This document shows, in pieces, positions 17,407 to 26,846 of a DNA stretch of 64,000 nt. The stretch is taken from positions 1 to 64,000 of the forward strand of contig JADJOJ010000010.1 of the NCBI GenBank assembly GCA_016713825.1. Reading direction: 5' to 3'. The notes beneath the pieces are model-generated. The model did no database searches, was not told the origin of the DNA, and saw nothing but the letters and a program-made list of their open reading frames with translations. Within the stretch, counting starts at the first letter, position 1. Each line of letters begins with the position of its first letter. Made by a program: the position numbers and the translations under genes. Origin of the DNA: Candidatus Leptofilum gracile. Its GTDB lineage: Bacteria; Chloroflexota; Anaerolineae; Promineifilales; Promineifilaceae.

Positions 17407-19569
17407 TCACCCTGGTTCTTTGACCTTCACGTCCTTTTTTTCTGCTTTGTCAGCATCCGTCAGCGGCAGTAGGTGAGGGTCAAAGGGTGGTTTTTCGTTA
17501 GAGAAACGGCCGTTCAGCAGCCACATCTGGCTGTTAAACGGCTCTTCCCCTTCTTTTAGCTGATCGATGGCGGGGAGGTAACGGCCGTCTGATTGCAGCA
17601 AATGCGCCTTGACCGTGTCGTGCAAATACGTTACCAAAATCGTAATGATCTGCTGCCGCTCCGCCTCATCCTCAATGGGAAATAGCACCTCAACCCGACG
17701 GTTGATGTTGCGCGGCATCGGGTCGGCACTGCCCGCGTAAATATCTGGCTTTCCCAGATTGTGGAAATAGTAAATGCGGCTGTGCTCCAAAAAGCGGCCC
17801 ACAATGCTCGTCACCCGAATATTTTCGCTGACCCCCTTGATGCCCGGGCGCAAACAGCAAAAACCCCGAATGATCAAATCGATCTGCACCCCCGCCTGGG
17901 ACGCCTGGTACAGGGCACGAATAATGCCAGGGTCCACCAGCGAGTTGGCTTTGATGATGATACGCCCCTGCTTGCCCAGCGCTGTTTCCTGCTCAATGAG
18001 CCGCAGTAAATTTTCGCGCAGGTTTACCGGTGCCACAAAAAACTTGCGGTAATTCACCTGTTTCGAGTAGCCCGTTAAATAATTAAACAACTCAGAAGCA
18101 TCTGCCCCCATTTCCTCATCACTGGTAATAAGCCCCAAATCGGTGTACAGCCGGGCGGTGATGGTGTTGTAATTGCCCGTGGCCATGTGCACATACCGGC
18201 GGATGCCTTCCCGCTCGCGGCGGACCACCAGGCACAGCTTGCAATGCGTCTTCAGCCCAATGAGGCCATAGGCCACGTGCACCCCCGCCCGCTCCAGCGC
18301 CCTGGCCCACTCAATGTTCGACTCTTCATCGAAGCGGGCTTTGAGTTCTACCAGCACAGCCACCTGCTTGCCATTTTCCCGCGCTTTCATCAGAGCACGC
18401 ACAATGGGCGGGTTGGGGCCAAGCCGATACAACGTTTGCTTGATCGCCAGCACGTTGGGGTCTTCGGCGGCCGCTTCTACAAAATCAACCACGGGCAAGA
18501 AGCTGTCGAACGGGGTGTGCAGCAGCACGTTGGTGCGCTGCAACACGTTGAAAATAGAATCCCCCGTGCGCATGGCCGAGGGCACCGATGGCTGAAACCC
18601 TTCATCTTTTAGCTCTGGCCGTTCCAGCTTGTGCAATTCCCACAAGCTGCTGAGCCCCAGGGGGCCATTGGTGGCATACACATCGGTTGTGCCTACCTTC
18701 AGATTGTTAATCAAAATATCACGAATCGAGCCGGGCGTATCTTCATCAATTTCTAGCCGCACCACGCGCCCAAAATGGCGCTGCCGCAAATTTTCTTCCA
18801 TGGTCAGCAGCAAATCATCTGCTTCTTCCTCTTGAATTTCCATGTCGGTGTTGCGGGTGATGCGGAAGGGGTAAGCGGCGCGCACGTCCATGCCGGGGAA
18901 GAGGCGTTCCAGGTTGGCGGCGATGACCTGCTCTAGCCAGATAAATTTTTGGGTGGCCGGCGGCAGCAGTTCGTCTGGGTCTAGCGGATTGAGCGGCACC
19001 AGCCGGGGCAGGGTGTCTGGCACTTTGACGCGGGCAAAATGAATCTCGTCTGTGTCTGGGTCGCGCACCTCTACGGCCAGGTTCAGGCTGAGGTTGGAGA
19101 TGTGCGGGAAGGGGTGGGTGGGGTCAAACACCAGCGGGGTGAGCACCGGGAAAATCTCTTGTTCAAAGTAGGCGGCCAGCTTTTTTTGCTGGCGCGGTTT
19201 GAGGTCGCTGTGGTTAAGGGTGTGAATGCCCACATCGGCCAGGGCGGGTTGGATCATATTCAGCCAGCGGTTGGTGGCCTGGGCAAAGAGTTGGGTTACC
19301 GTGCGGTGGATGGCGACCAGCTGTTCGCGGGGGGTCAGGCCATCGGCGGGGCGGTCGGTAATGCCCAGCAGCACTTGCTGCTTAAGGCCGGAGACGCGCA
19401 CCATGAAAAATTCATCCATGTTGGTGCTGAAAATGGCCAGAAATTTGGCGCGTTCCAGCAGGGGATGATCTGAGTTTTCGCATTCTTCCAACACGCGGCG
19501 ATTGAATTCGATATTACTGAGTTCTCGGTTAATATACAGGCTTGGATTTTTTAGGTCGATTTCGGACAT
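17407..19569 (-). CDS. ppk1: Polyphosphate kinase 1
   Basis: Reversible enzyme that makes inorganic polyphosphate from ATP, membrane-associated in many bacteria. It has about 720 residues, the family norm. Domain order is standard: an N-terminal helical domain (YINRELSNIEFNRRVLEEC), a middle domain with the DEFFMVRVSGLKQQV segment, and two phospholipase-D-like C-terminal domains. The autophosphorylated His lies in RRYVHMATGNYN and the second catalytic His in GRFLEHSRIYYF. The ATG at 19569 fits the family; an in-frame start at 19608 would overlap the divergent gene. Its start codon is only 3 bp from that of the divergent CapA-like gene, leaving no room for separate promoters. Confidence 0.95.
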   Translation of the reverse strand: MSEIDLKNPSLYINRELSNIEFNRRVLEECENSDHPLLERAKFLAIFSTNMDEFFMVRVSGLKQQVLLGITDRPADGLTPREQLVAIHRTVTQLFAQATNRWLNMIQPALADVGIHTLNHSDLKPRQQKKLAAYFEQEIFPVLTPLVFDPTHPFPHISNLSLNLAVEVRDPDTDEIHFARVKVPDTLPRLVPLNPLDPDELLPPATQKFIWLEQVIAANLERLFPGMDVRAAYPFRITRNTDMEIQEEEADDLLLTMEENLRQRHFGRVVRLEIDEDTPGSIRDILINNLKVGTTDVYATNGPLGLSSLWELHKLERPELKDEGFQPSVPSAMRTGDSIFNVLQRTNVLLHTPFDSFLPVVDFVEAAAEDPNVLAIKQTLYRLGPNPPIVRALMKARENGKQVAVLVELKARFDEESNIEWARALERAGVHVAYGLIGLKTHCKLCLVVRREREGIRRYVHMATGNYNTITARLYTDLGLITSDEEMGADASELFNYLTGYSKQVNYRKFFVAPVNLRENLLRLIEQETALGKQGRIIIKANSLVDPGIIRALYQASQAGVQIDLIIRGFCCLRPGIKGVSENIRVTSIVGRFLEHSRIYYFHNLGKPDIYAGSADPMPRNINRRVEVLFPIEDEAERQQIITILVTYLHDTVKAHLLQSDGRYLPAIDQLKEGEEPFNSQMWLLNGRFSNEKPPFDPHLLPLTDADKAEKKDVKVKEPG

Positions 19570-19572
19570 AAG

Positions 19573-21282
19573 ATGAGTTTTCGTGTAATGGTTTGGACTA
19601 ACAGACAACGTTTGGTACGGGGATTATATCTTGTTGCCTTGTTCTGGCTAACGGCGTGTGGGGGTGTGGGGTTGGAACCGCTGCCTACGGCCGTTTCCCC
19701 CCTCACTTTACCCGCACCCCCCACACCCATCGGCCTGGCCACGCCCACGGGCAACCTGCCGCCCACACCTGGTTTGCCAGGCAATTTGCCCGCTACGGCT
19801 GCGCCTTTGCCGATGATGACGCCTACGGCCGTTCCCCCCCTTACCCTCAGCGCCGACCCCCAGGTGCCACAGGCGCTTGTTCGTGTAGCAAGGGGGCTGG
19901 CGGAGCAAAATCCGGCATTTGCCTGGGTGGAAGATGGGGCGGCGGACGTGCGGCTGACGCTAGACAGCGGCCGCCATCTGGCTGATTGGGTGTACGTGGT
20001 GGCTGCGCCGTTTGCTACGCTGCTAGACGAGATTTCGCTGACGGAAGTGCAGGCGCGCTGGCAGCAGGGCGGGGCGCTGTTTGCGACGAACGAAGTGACC
20101 ATTCTTGGCTCTCCACATGCTGCCATCACTTTCTCGCCCGAACTGGCTGAATTGAGCGAACTGGCGTGGCGGGAACGGCCGTCCCTGCTGATCCTCCCCT
20201 TTGACGAACTCCAACCCGACTTGAAGCTGCTGCGTCTAGATGGCGTTTCCCCGCTGACGGCCGATTTTGACCCGGCGGCTTACCCGTTGACGGTGGTGGT
20301 GAATGTGGCGGGGCGGGAAACGGCCGTCACCCAATTCCTCGCCGCCTGGGATGGCCCCGTTAGCAACTGGGAGGCCAGCAAGCTCACGCGCGTGGCGATG
20401 AGCGGCGTTACGGCGCTGACGCGGGCCACGGCGTTCCAGATGGAAATTGGCGGTATCCTGACGCCCGGGCAGGCGGTTGGGCCGGTGCTGCAAAAGGCAG
20501 ACATTGCCCACGTGAGCAACGAGGTGTCGTTTACGCCCGACTGCCCGTACCCAGACCCGATCGGCGGTACCACCTTTTGCTCTCGCGACAGCTACTTTGA
20601 ACTGCTCACCTGGCTGGGCATCGACGTGGTGGAGCTGACGGGCAACCACGTAAATGATTGGGGCCCAGATGCGCTGCGGCATTCGCTAGATTTGTATGCA
20701 GAGGCGGGCATGGCGGTGTTTGGCGGTGGGGCAGATGCCGCAGCGGCGCAGCAGCCCGCCCTTTTTGAGCACAATGGCAACCGGATCGCTTTTGTGGGCT
20801 GCAACCCCGTCGGGCCAGCTTACGCCTGGGCGGGGGAAAGCCAGCCCGGTTCGCGCCCCTGCGGGAGTGGGTTTGAGGCGCAAATTAGCCAGCTGGCCGC
20901 CGATGGCTATCTGGTGATTGCCACGCTGCAATACCATGAGTTTTACCATTACGCGGCGACGGCGCAGCAGCAGGTGGATTTTGCGGCGTTGGTGCGGGCG
21001 GGGGCAACGGCCGTTTCTGGCAGTCAGGGGCATCATGCTCAGGGGTTTGCTTTTGTGGATGGCGCGTTTGTCCATTACGGGCTGGGCAATTTATTCTTTG
21101 ACCAGATGGATATGCTGGGCACGCGCCAGACGTTTGTGGATACGTATCTGTTTTACAACGGCCGTTTGCTTGGCGTGGAGCTGTGGACGGGAGTGATTGA
21201 AAATTACTGCTGCCCGCGAGAAATGAGTGCGGCGGAGCGGGAGGCGGTGTTAACGGCCGTTTTCCAGGCCAGCGATTGGTAG
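19573..21282 (+). CDS. CapA-family (PGA_cap) lipoprotein
   Basis: Exported lipoprotein of 569 residues. The signal peptide ends in the lipobox WLTAC, followed by a long Pro/Thr-rich linker (~25-80). An intermediate domain resembling a periplasmic-binding fold spans ~90-280. Residues ~300-560 form the CapA metallophosphoesterase-like domain with DVVELTGNHVNDWG, ATLQYHEFYHY and VSGSQGHHAQGF, whose Asn/His residues are the expected metal ligands, and the closing YGLGNLFFDQ. CapA relatives take part in poly-gamma-glutamate capsule synthesis, but many stand-alone members have unknown substrates. No capsule ligase genes are nearby. The start choice (19573 or 19588) is uncertain because the ppk start is immediately adjacent. 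Confidence 0.85.
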   Translation: MSFRVMVWTNRQRLVRGLYLVALFWLTACGGVGLEPLPTAVSPLTLPAPPTPIGLATPTGNLPPTPGLPGNLPATAAPLPMMTPTAVPPLTLSADPQVPQALVRVARGLAEQNPAFAWVEDGAADVRLTLDSGRHLADWVYVVAAPFATLLDEISLTEVQARWQQGGALFATNEVTILGSPHAAITFSPELAELSELAWRERPSLLILPFDELQPDLKLLRLDGVSPLTADFDPAAYPLTVVVNVAGRETAVTQFLAAWDGPVSNWEASKLTRVAMSGVTALTRATAFQMEIGGILTPGQAVGPVLQKADIAHVSNEVSFTPDCPYPDPIGGTTFCSRDSYFELLTWLGIDVVELTGNHVNDWGPDALRHSLDLYAEAGMAVFGGGADAAAAQQPALFEHNGNRIAFVGCNPVGPAYAWAGESQPGSRPCGSGFEAQISQLAADGYLVIATLQYHEFYHYAATAQQQVDFAALVRAGATAVSGSQGHHAQGFAFVDGAFVHYGLGNLFFDQMDMLGTRQTFVDTYLFYNGRLLGVELWTGVIENYCCPREMSAAEREAVLTAVFQASDW

Positions 21283-21334
21283 AAGCAACACAAAGCAGGC
21301 GGCTTCAATTTGGACGGCGGAAGGAGTGTGGGGG

Positions 21335-21751
21335 TTACGGCCGTTCCTCTTCCTCAACATCTGCCAGGGGGCCGGTTTGCAGGTGGGGCATGGCGGCGGT
21401 GAGGCGGCTGGATAAATCGCGCAGTTGCTTAAAGCCGATCGGTTTGTGCAGCACAAAATCGGCAATGTCGCGCAGCTCTTCGCCTCGGCGGGTGTCGGCC
21501 GTGACGATGATGATCATCGTTTGGGCAAAATGGGGCAGATGGCGAATCTCTTCCAGCAAACGGTCGCCACTGTAATGGGGTAGGTGAATATCCAGCAAAA
21601 GCAGATCTGGAATTTCTTGGGCCAGGAACTGCCTGGCGTTTAACCCATTGTCCAGGATGGTGGTTTGGTAGCCTGCGGCACGCAAAGCCAGTGAAAAAAT
21701 TTCGGCCAAGTCTGGTGCATCTTCAACGATGAGCGCACGTGGTGTCTTCAT
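21335..21751 (-). CDS. Single-domain response regulator
   Basis: Receiver-only protein of 138 residues with the acidic pair in ALIVEDAPDLAE, the phospho-acceptor Asp in LLLLDIHLPHYSGDRLL, the Thr in IIIVTADTRR and the Lys in FVLHKPIGF. There is no output domain, so it must act by protein contact or phosphotransfer. No kinase is directly adjacent; it lies between the CapA-like gene and the gamma-glutamyltransferase gene, 72 bp downstream of the latter on the same strand. The partner could be any of the unlinked kinases in this window. Confidence 0.9.
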   Translation of the reverse strand: MKTPRALIVEDAPDLAEIFSLALRAAGYQTTILDNGLNARQFLAQEIPDLLLLDIHLPHYSGDRLLEEIRHLPHFAQTMIIIVTADTRRGEELRDIADFVLHKPIGFKQLRDLSSRLTAAMPHLQTGPLADVEEEERP

Positions 21752-21823
21752 CCTCGCTCCCTTTTGTAAAAGCGTTTCATTTCAGACACCAGGCAGGTGT
21801 GGCGGTCACATTTTGCTGGGGAA

Positions 21824-23413
21824 TCAGGCAACGGCCGTTGCCCCACCCCGTCGGCTATCCCCAGCGGCTACCAGACGGCCGTTGCCCGTGCGCGAAACGG
21901 AGTGCGCCCCGCCAAAATAGATGCTGCGCGTGGGCCAACGGTTTACCGGGTAGCCCATCTCTTCCAGCTGATCGACGGCTGCTGGCTGGTAGCCCAGTTC
22001 GCATTGCAGCGCCCCATCCTCCACGTGCACCCGCGCCGTGTTCACTGCCTCTTCCAGCGTCAGGCGGTAATCTAGCAAATTGCTCAGCACCTGCATGATG
22101 GCGCTGCGAATGCGGATGCTGCCGCCGCTGCCCAGCACCAGCCGCGTTTGGCCATCCTTCAGCACAATGACGGGGGTCATCATGGTGGGGATGCGCTGCC
22201 CGGCGGGGCGGCTGTGGAAGCCGTTGGGATGCAGATCGGCCTCGCCCATCATGTTGTTGGGGATGTAGCCGGTGCCAGGCACCACGTACCCCGCCGACTC
22301 GCCTGCTGTGGTGGTGAGGCTGACGGCCAGCCCGTCGCCATCGACCACGCTGAGGTGGCTGGTGTTGTTGGGGGCGGGCGGTTCTGGGGCGTAGGGGGAG
22401 GCGGCTTTGCGGTGGAGGGCGTCTTGCACCTCATCGACATATTGCTGCACAAAGCGATCATCTAGAAAACGGCCGATCGCTTCGGTTACGGGCAGGGTGG
22501 CCATTGCCTCTTCCCACACGTTGCGGGCGCGGTTGGTGGCGACCATTACTTCGTACAGCAGTTGGAGGTGGGGGGCGGAGCCGTGCGGCCGTTTCTGCAA
22601 ATCAAAATGGGCCAGCAGCTTGAGGGTGAACGCGGTGAGCACGCCGCCGGTGGAGCTGGGCGGCGGCAGCAAAATGTCGTAATTGCGGTAGCGCAGGCGG
22701 ATGGAATCTGGCTTGTACACCTGGTAGTTGGCCAGGTCGTCGGGGGTGATGAGGCCGCCGTTTTGTGCCTGATCGGCCAGCAGCGCCTGGGCCAGTGCGC
22801 CGCTTTGGGCGTAAGCGGCACCCTCTTTGGCCAGGATTTGCAGCGTGGCGTACAAGTCGGGCACAAAGAGATGATCGCCGCCCTGGATCATACGGCCGTT
22901 CCCCATAAAAATCGAACGCATCCCGGCGGTGTGGGTGTAGAGCGGTTGCAGCAGGGTGCAGGTGTCGGCCTGGAATTTGGCCAGGGGCAGGCCGTCTTGG
23001 GCCAGTTTGAGGGCGGGTTGCAGCAGGGTGGCCAGGGGCAAACGGCCGTAATCGGCCGCCATCTGGCACAGCCCGGCGATGTTGCCCGGCACGGCGACGG
23101 AAGCGCGCCCCAAATAAAAATCTTGGGTGGTGGCCCCAAAATCAATCGTCACCTGGTGGAAATCTAGCGGGGTGGGCGGGGTGCCATTCAGGCCGGGGGT
23201 GTTGCTGAAAAAATCGTAGACGAGGGAACGGCCGTTTTGCGGGTCGTACAGGTGGGCGATGCCGCTGCCGCCCAGGTGGACCACGCCAATTTCGGCAATA
23301 AACGAAGCAAAGGCGGCGGCCACGGCGGCGTCTACGGCGTTGCCACCTGCCTGCAAAATTTGTTGTCCGGCAACGGCCGTTTGGGGATCCCCGGCAGCAA
23401 TCACTCCACGCAT
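21824..23413 (-). CDS. ggt: Gamma-glutamyltransferase family protein
   Basis: Ntn-hydrolase of 529 residues that cleaves or transfers gamma-glutamyl groups, classically from glutathione. The N-terminal segment GGNAVDAAVAAAF is characteristic. The self-processing nucleophile is the Thr in NNTSHLSVVDGDG, and downstream SLTTTAGESAGYVVPGTG and LGSGGSIRIRSAIMQVLSNL match the small subunit. No signal peptide is visible, so the protein is predicted cytoplasmic, unlike periplasmic Ggt. The start ATG is at the family's conserved beginning, so nothing appears to be missing. Substrate is not provable by sequence. Confidence 0.9.
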   Translation of the reverse strand: MRGVIAAGDPQTAVAGQQILQAGGNAVDAAVAAAFASFIAEIGVVHLGGSGIAHLYDPQNGRSLVYDFFSNTPGLNGTPPTPLDFHQVTIDFGATTQDFYLGRASVAVPGNIAGLCQMAADYGRLPLATLLQPALKLAQDGLPLAKFQADTCTLLQPLYTHTAGMRSIFMGNGRMIQGGDHLFVPDLYATLQILAKEGAAYAQSGALAQALLADQAQNGGLITPDDLANYQVYKPDSIRLRYRNYDILLPPPSSTGGVLTAFTLKLLAHFDLQKRPHGSAPHLQLLYEVMVATNRARNVWEEAMATLPVTEAIGRFLDDRFVQQYVDEVQDALHRKAASPYAPEPPAPNNTSHLSVVDGDGLAVSLTTTAGESAGYVVPGTGYIPNNMMGEADLHPNGFHSRPAGQRIPTMMTPVIVLKDGQTRLVLGSGGSIRIRSAIMQVLSNLLDYRLTLEEAVNTARVHVEDGALQCELGYQPAAVDQLEEMGYPVNRWPTRSIYFGGAHSVSRTGNGRLVAAGDSRRGGATAVA

Positions 23414-23476
23414 AAAACCCGCTCCTTTTGTATGTTCGCTGATTGTGTAGTTTACTCCATTTTCGTGCGGATGCCT

Positions 23477-23605
23477 GAAAATTTTAGGGTCTTCAGGATT
23501 TCGTGGGGTCTGGCGTGAAACGTGATGCGTGAAACGTGATGCCTCTGGTCACGTTTCACGCATCACGGGCTGTAAACCCCCTGAATTCCCAAAGAGCCAA
23601 ATTTT
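23477..23605. repeat. Dispersed intergenic repeat A with a perfect 19-bp hairpin, copy 1
   Basis: The core has perfect 19-bp arms (23521-23539 CGTGATGCGTGAAACGTGA and 23549-23567) around a 9-nt loop. Flanks GATTTCGTGGGGT (left) and AAACCCCCTGAATTCCCAAA (right) recur, inverted, at 44163-44280. The gap 23414-23844 contains no supported gene; past the repeat it is A/T-rich and includes the promoter region of the M20 peptidase. Confidence 0.85.
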
Positions 23606-23844
23606 ATAGGAAGTAACGAAGGCAGAAAGAAAGAAAGGGAAATTTTTCTTTGTTCCTTGGTTTCTTCGTTTCTTCGTATAAAAAAGGCGCAACATCTTTA
23701 TGATTGGCAGAACCAATTCGCCTAAAATGGGGGATCGTGATAGAAAAACCAAACAATTCTGCCGCAGAATGAGCTAAACGCAATGATTGCTTAACGCTCT
23801 AAAACCTCTGTGTTCTCTGTGGCAATTTCATTAAGGAAGGTCGT

Positions 23845-25095
23845 ATGAATCGCAACACGCTTCCTGCCGTTTTGCAGGAACATTTCGAAGCAAATTTACC
23901 CAATTATTTAGAGATGCTGCACCAGATGGTGGACATCAACAGCTTTACGGCGCACGCGGCGGGGGTGAACCAACTGGGCCAGCTCACGGCCGCCGTGTTT
24001 GCCAATTTGGGCTTCACGGCCGAATTTATCCAGTCGGCCATTCCCCACTATGGCAAGCATTTGGTGCTGACGCGGAACGGCCGTACCGCCCAAACCATCG
24101 GCCTTGTTTCCCACCTGGACACTGTCTTCCCCGCCCATGAAGAGGAGCGCAACAACTTCCACTGGCGCGAAGACGGCGACCGCATCTACGGTCCCGGCAC
24201 GGTAGACATCAAAGGGGGCACCGTGCTCATTTACATGATGCTAGAGGCGCTGCAACAGCACGCCCCAGCCCAGTTTGAAGCGGTGAACTGGGTCATTTTG
24301 GTCGATGCTTCAGAAGAGGCCGAAGCGGAAGATTTTGGCCAGCTCTGCATCGAGCGGCTGGAAGGGCCAGATACCCTGGCCTGCCTTATTTTTGAAGGCG
24401 GCAGCAAGGCAGATGACGTTTACCAGGTGGTGGTTGCTCGTAAAGGCATGGCCATTTTCCAGGTAAAAACAGAAGGGCGGGCCGCCCACGCAGGCAGCTA
24501 CCATCCCCAGGGGGCCAACGCGGTGGTGCAGATGGCCCACACCATCCTCAAGCTGGCCGCCATGACCGACTACGAACGGCAGGTGACGGTGAACGTGGGC
24601 ACCATGCGCGGCGGCGTGGTGACCAACCGCGTGCCCCACGATGCTGAATCGTGGTTGGAAATGCGCACCTTTAAGCCAGACACCTTCGCTGAAACGGTGG
24701 AGCAGATTTTGGCGCTGGGTGGTCAGTCGGATGTAAGCAGTCCGGTGGATGGCTACGCCTGCTCGGTGGACGTGAATCTGTATCGTAAAACGCCGCCCTG
24801 GGCGCGTAACCCGGCGACGGATCGGCTGTTCAACGTTTGGCAGCAGACGGGTGCGGCGTTGGGCTTTACCGTTTTGCCGGAGGAGCGGGGCGGTTTGAGC
24901 GATGGCAACCATTTTTGGCAGCGGGTGCCTTCGTTGGATGGGCTGGGGCCGTCTGGGGCCAACGCGCACTGCTCGGAGCGCAGCGAGGATGGCAGCAAGG
25001 ACCAGGAGTATGTGATGGTAAGTTCATTTGTGCCCAAAGCAACGTTGAATACGATGGCGGTACTGAATTTGTTGGGGGCGTTTGCTGAGAAATGA
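23845..25095 (+). CDS. M20 family metallopeptidase
   Basis: Zinc-dependent amidohydrolase/peptidase of 416 residues, predicted cytoplasmic. Metal ligands are visible in LVSHLDTVFP (His, Asp), YGPGTVDIKGG (bridging Asp) and LVDASEEAEAED (general-base Glu plus ligand), with a C-terminal His in NAHCSERSEDGSKD. The insertion from about residue 200 to 310 (AHAGSYHPQGANAVVQMAHT) is the dimerisation lid domain. The sequence resembles the glutamate carboxypeptidase branch, but the substrate is not known. AAGGAAGG lies just upstream of the ATG. The stop overlaps the next start (ATGA), so it is translationally coupled to an alpha/beta hydrolase. Confidence 0.9.
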   Translation: MNRNTLPAVLQEHFEANLPNYLEMLHQMVDINSFTAHAAGVNQLGQLTAAVFANLGFTAEFIQSAIPHYGKHLVLTRNGRTAQTIGLVSHLDTVFPAHEEERNNFHWREDGDRIYGPGTVDIKGGTVLIYMMLEALQQHAPAQFEAVNWVILVDASEEAEAEDFGQLCIERLEGPDTLACLIFEGGSKADDVYQVVVARKGMAIFQVKTEGRAAHAGSYHPQGANAVVQMAHTILKLAAMTDYERQVTVNVGTMRGGVVTNRVPHDAESWLEMRTFKPDTFAETVEQILALGGQSDVSSPVDGYACSVDVNLYRKTPPWARNPATDRLFNVWQQTGAALGFTVLPEERGGLSDGNHFWQRVPSLDGLGPSGANAHCSERSEDGSKDQEYVMVSSFVPKATLNTMAVLNLLGAFAEK

Positions 25096-26015
25096 AACGT
25101 CTTGGTCAATGGCGAATGGCTGTTTGGCTCGTTTTGATCGGTTTGTTGGTGGCGGTTGGGGGGGCTGTCTGGTACCTCAATCGCCTTATCGATCAGAGCG
25201 TTGCCTTGCTGCTGTATCCGCCCCGCAGCCAGCCTGGCCCAACCCCGGCCGATTATGGCCTGACGGCCGAAACCGTGCAGTTGACGGCGTCTGATGGCAT
25301 GGCTTTAACGGCCTGGTTTATTCCGCCAGCGGGCCAGGTGGATGGGGCGACGCTGATCTATGTGCATGGATACAGCGCCAACCGGGGAGCGCTGCTGGAT
25401 CAGGCGGCGGTGTTGCACGAGGCGGGGTATGGGGCGCTGCTGCTGGATTTGCGCAATCATGGGGAGAGCGGAACGGCCGTTACCACCTGGGGCCAGGCTG
25501 AGGCGGCCGATGTGGTGGCGGCTTACAACTACCTGCTCACCCGCCCAGAGGTGAACCCGGCGCGCATTGGGCTGGTGGGCAAGTCGATGGGGGGGGCGGT
25601 GGTGGCGCAGGCGGCTCAGCAGCTGCCGGGGGTGGCGCTGTTGGTGCTGGAAAGTTGTTACACCAGTCTGGCTGAAAATATGCCGAATATTGTGCCCAGC
25701 GTGGCGCGCGTGCCCGCTTTTTTGGCCCCGATCATTTTTCGGCGGATGGATGCGGAAACGGCCGTATCCCTGACTGAATTTAACACCACCGACATCGTGG
25801 CCGATTTGGCAATGCCTCTGCTGGTCATCCACGGGGATCTGGATGGATTGGTGCCGCTGGCTCAGGGGCAGGCTATTTTTGCCGCCGCCAACCAGCCAAA
25901 GCAGCTAACCATCATCCCGGGGGCAGGCCATCAAGACATCTTCACAATCAATCCAGACCAGTTTGCGGCGCAGTTGGAGATGTTTTTGGCAGAACAGATG
26001 CCACCAGCGGATTAG
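25092..26015 (+). CDS. Membrane-anchored alpha/beta hydrolase
   Basis: Serine hydrolase of 307 residues with an N-terminal membrane helix (about residues 10-30), so the catalytic domain probably faces outside. The fold signature is VYVHGYSANRG-like (oxyanion region, with IYVHGYSANRG seen at ~90) and the nucleophile elbow GLVGKSMGGAVV (~160). The acid is in VIHGDLDGLVP and the catalytic His in IPGAGHQDIF. It resembles the BAAT/BEM46-like hydrolase group. The start overlaps the preceding peptidase stop by four bases, so both are made together. Substrate unknown. Confidence 0.9.
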   Translation: MKRLGQWRMAVWLVLIGLLVAVGGAVWYLNRLIDQSVALLLYPPRSQPGPTPADYGLTAETVQLTASDGMALTAWFIPPAGQVDGATLIYVHGYSANRGALLDQAAVLHEAGYGALLLDLRNHGESGTAVTTWGQAEAADVVAAYNYLLTRPEVNPARIGLVGKSMGGAVVAQAAQQLPGVALLVLESCYTSLAENMPNIVPSVARVPAFLAPIIFRRMDAETAVSLTEFNTTDIVADLAMPLLVIHGDLDGLVPLAQGQAIFAAANQPKQLTIIPGAGHQDIFTINPDQFAAQLEMFLAEQMPPAD

Positions 26016-26049
26016 TTTTAGGCGAGAAAGCACGAGGGAGAATATAACC

Positions 26050-26736
26050 ATGTCTTATAATCGACTCGGAACAGTGGCCGCAGGCATCCTGGGATTGGGC
26101 TGGTTGGTGGCTGTGGGCGTTAATTTGGGCGTTTGGTTCCCGCAAATGCAGCAGCTGCCGCCCGGCTTTTGGGATGATGCGGATCTGTTTTTGGCGTTTG
26201 TGCGCGAGAATGCAATTTCCTGGCAGGCGTTTCATATTGGGGCGACGGTGGGGTTGTGTGCGGCCGTTTTTCTGGTGAGCCACCTGGCAGAATTGGGCAA
26301 GGGGGACAGCCGGGCGCGGGCGTTTACCACGGTGGGTACGGTGGGCGCGGTGTTTGGCCTGGTGGCCAGCCTCATCGACCAGTTGGGCACGCCGGAGATT
26401 GCTCGCTATGCTTTGGGTAACCCGATTTTTGTGTCGCAGATCTGGTCTTACATGGAGCCGATCCGGGATTCTGGCTTGAAGACAATTAGTTTTGCCTTTA
26501 TGGGTTTATGGCTCATCTGGCTGGCGGGCAAGCTGATTTTGGAGTCGCGGCGGCTGGGGCAATTTACCACGGTGGTGGGCATTGCTCTGGCGCTGCTGGC
26601 GCTCATCGAGGCGCTGGTGCCGCCGCCGCTGGCGTACACCATTGGTGAAACTGGCATTGGCGGGCTGGCTGTGCTGCTGATTCCGATTTGGGGTTTGTGG
26701 CTGGCGCGCTGGTTTTGGCAGCGGGGGAGTGGGTAA
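26050..26736 (+). CDS. Polytopic membrane protein, function unknown
   Basis: Protein of 228 residues with about six hydrophobic helices and short loops (RLGTVAAGILGLGWLVAVG, FHIGATVGLCAAVFLVSHLA, and GIALALLALIEALVPPPLA). I do not recognise the family. The ATG at 26050 is preceded by GGGAGAA; a longer frame from 25963 adds a hydrophilic Arg-rich stretch that overlaps the previous gene and is not credible. It is 34 bp from the hydrolase stop and probably the third member of that operon. Confidence 0.75.
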   Translation: MSYNRLGTVAAGILGLGWLVAVGVNLGVWFPQMQQLPPGFWDDADLFLAFVRENAISWQAFHIGATVGLCAAVFLVSHLAELGKGDSRARAFTTVGTVGAVFGLVASLIDQLGTPEIARYALGNPIFVSQIWSYMEPIRDSGLKTISFAFMGLWLIWLAGKLILESRRLGQFTTVVGIALALLALIEALVPPPLAYTIGETGIGGLAVLLIPIWGLWLARWFWQRGSG

Positions 26737-26770
26737 TTGAGTCATTGGGTAATTGGGTCATTTAAGTCGT
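26735..26770. repeat. ATTGGGTAATTGAGTCATT-type repeat, copy 1
   Basis: A short run of GGTAATTGAGTCATT units after the membrane protein gene. Longer versions with inverted arms are at 27457-27533 and 37926-37985. Such runs often sit at 3' ends and may form hairpins in RNA. Confidence 0.6.
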
Positions 26771-26846
26771 CGGCAAAAAGTTTTTGAAAAAACCACAAAG
26801 AATTTGGAAATTGTTTGCGGAAGTGGGGAAGGGTTAGTGAAATTTG

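Noticed and set aside
19573..21282. Capsule (poly-gamma-glutamate) synthesis operon with CapA
   Set aside because: Although CapA-like and gamma-glutamyltransferase genes are within 3 kb, there are no CapB or CapC genes, and the two face different directions.
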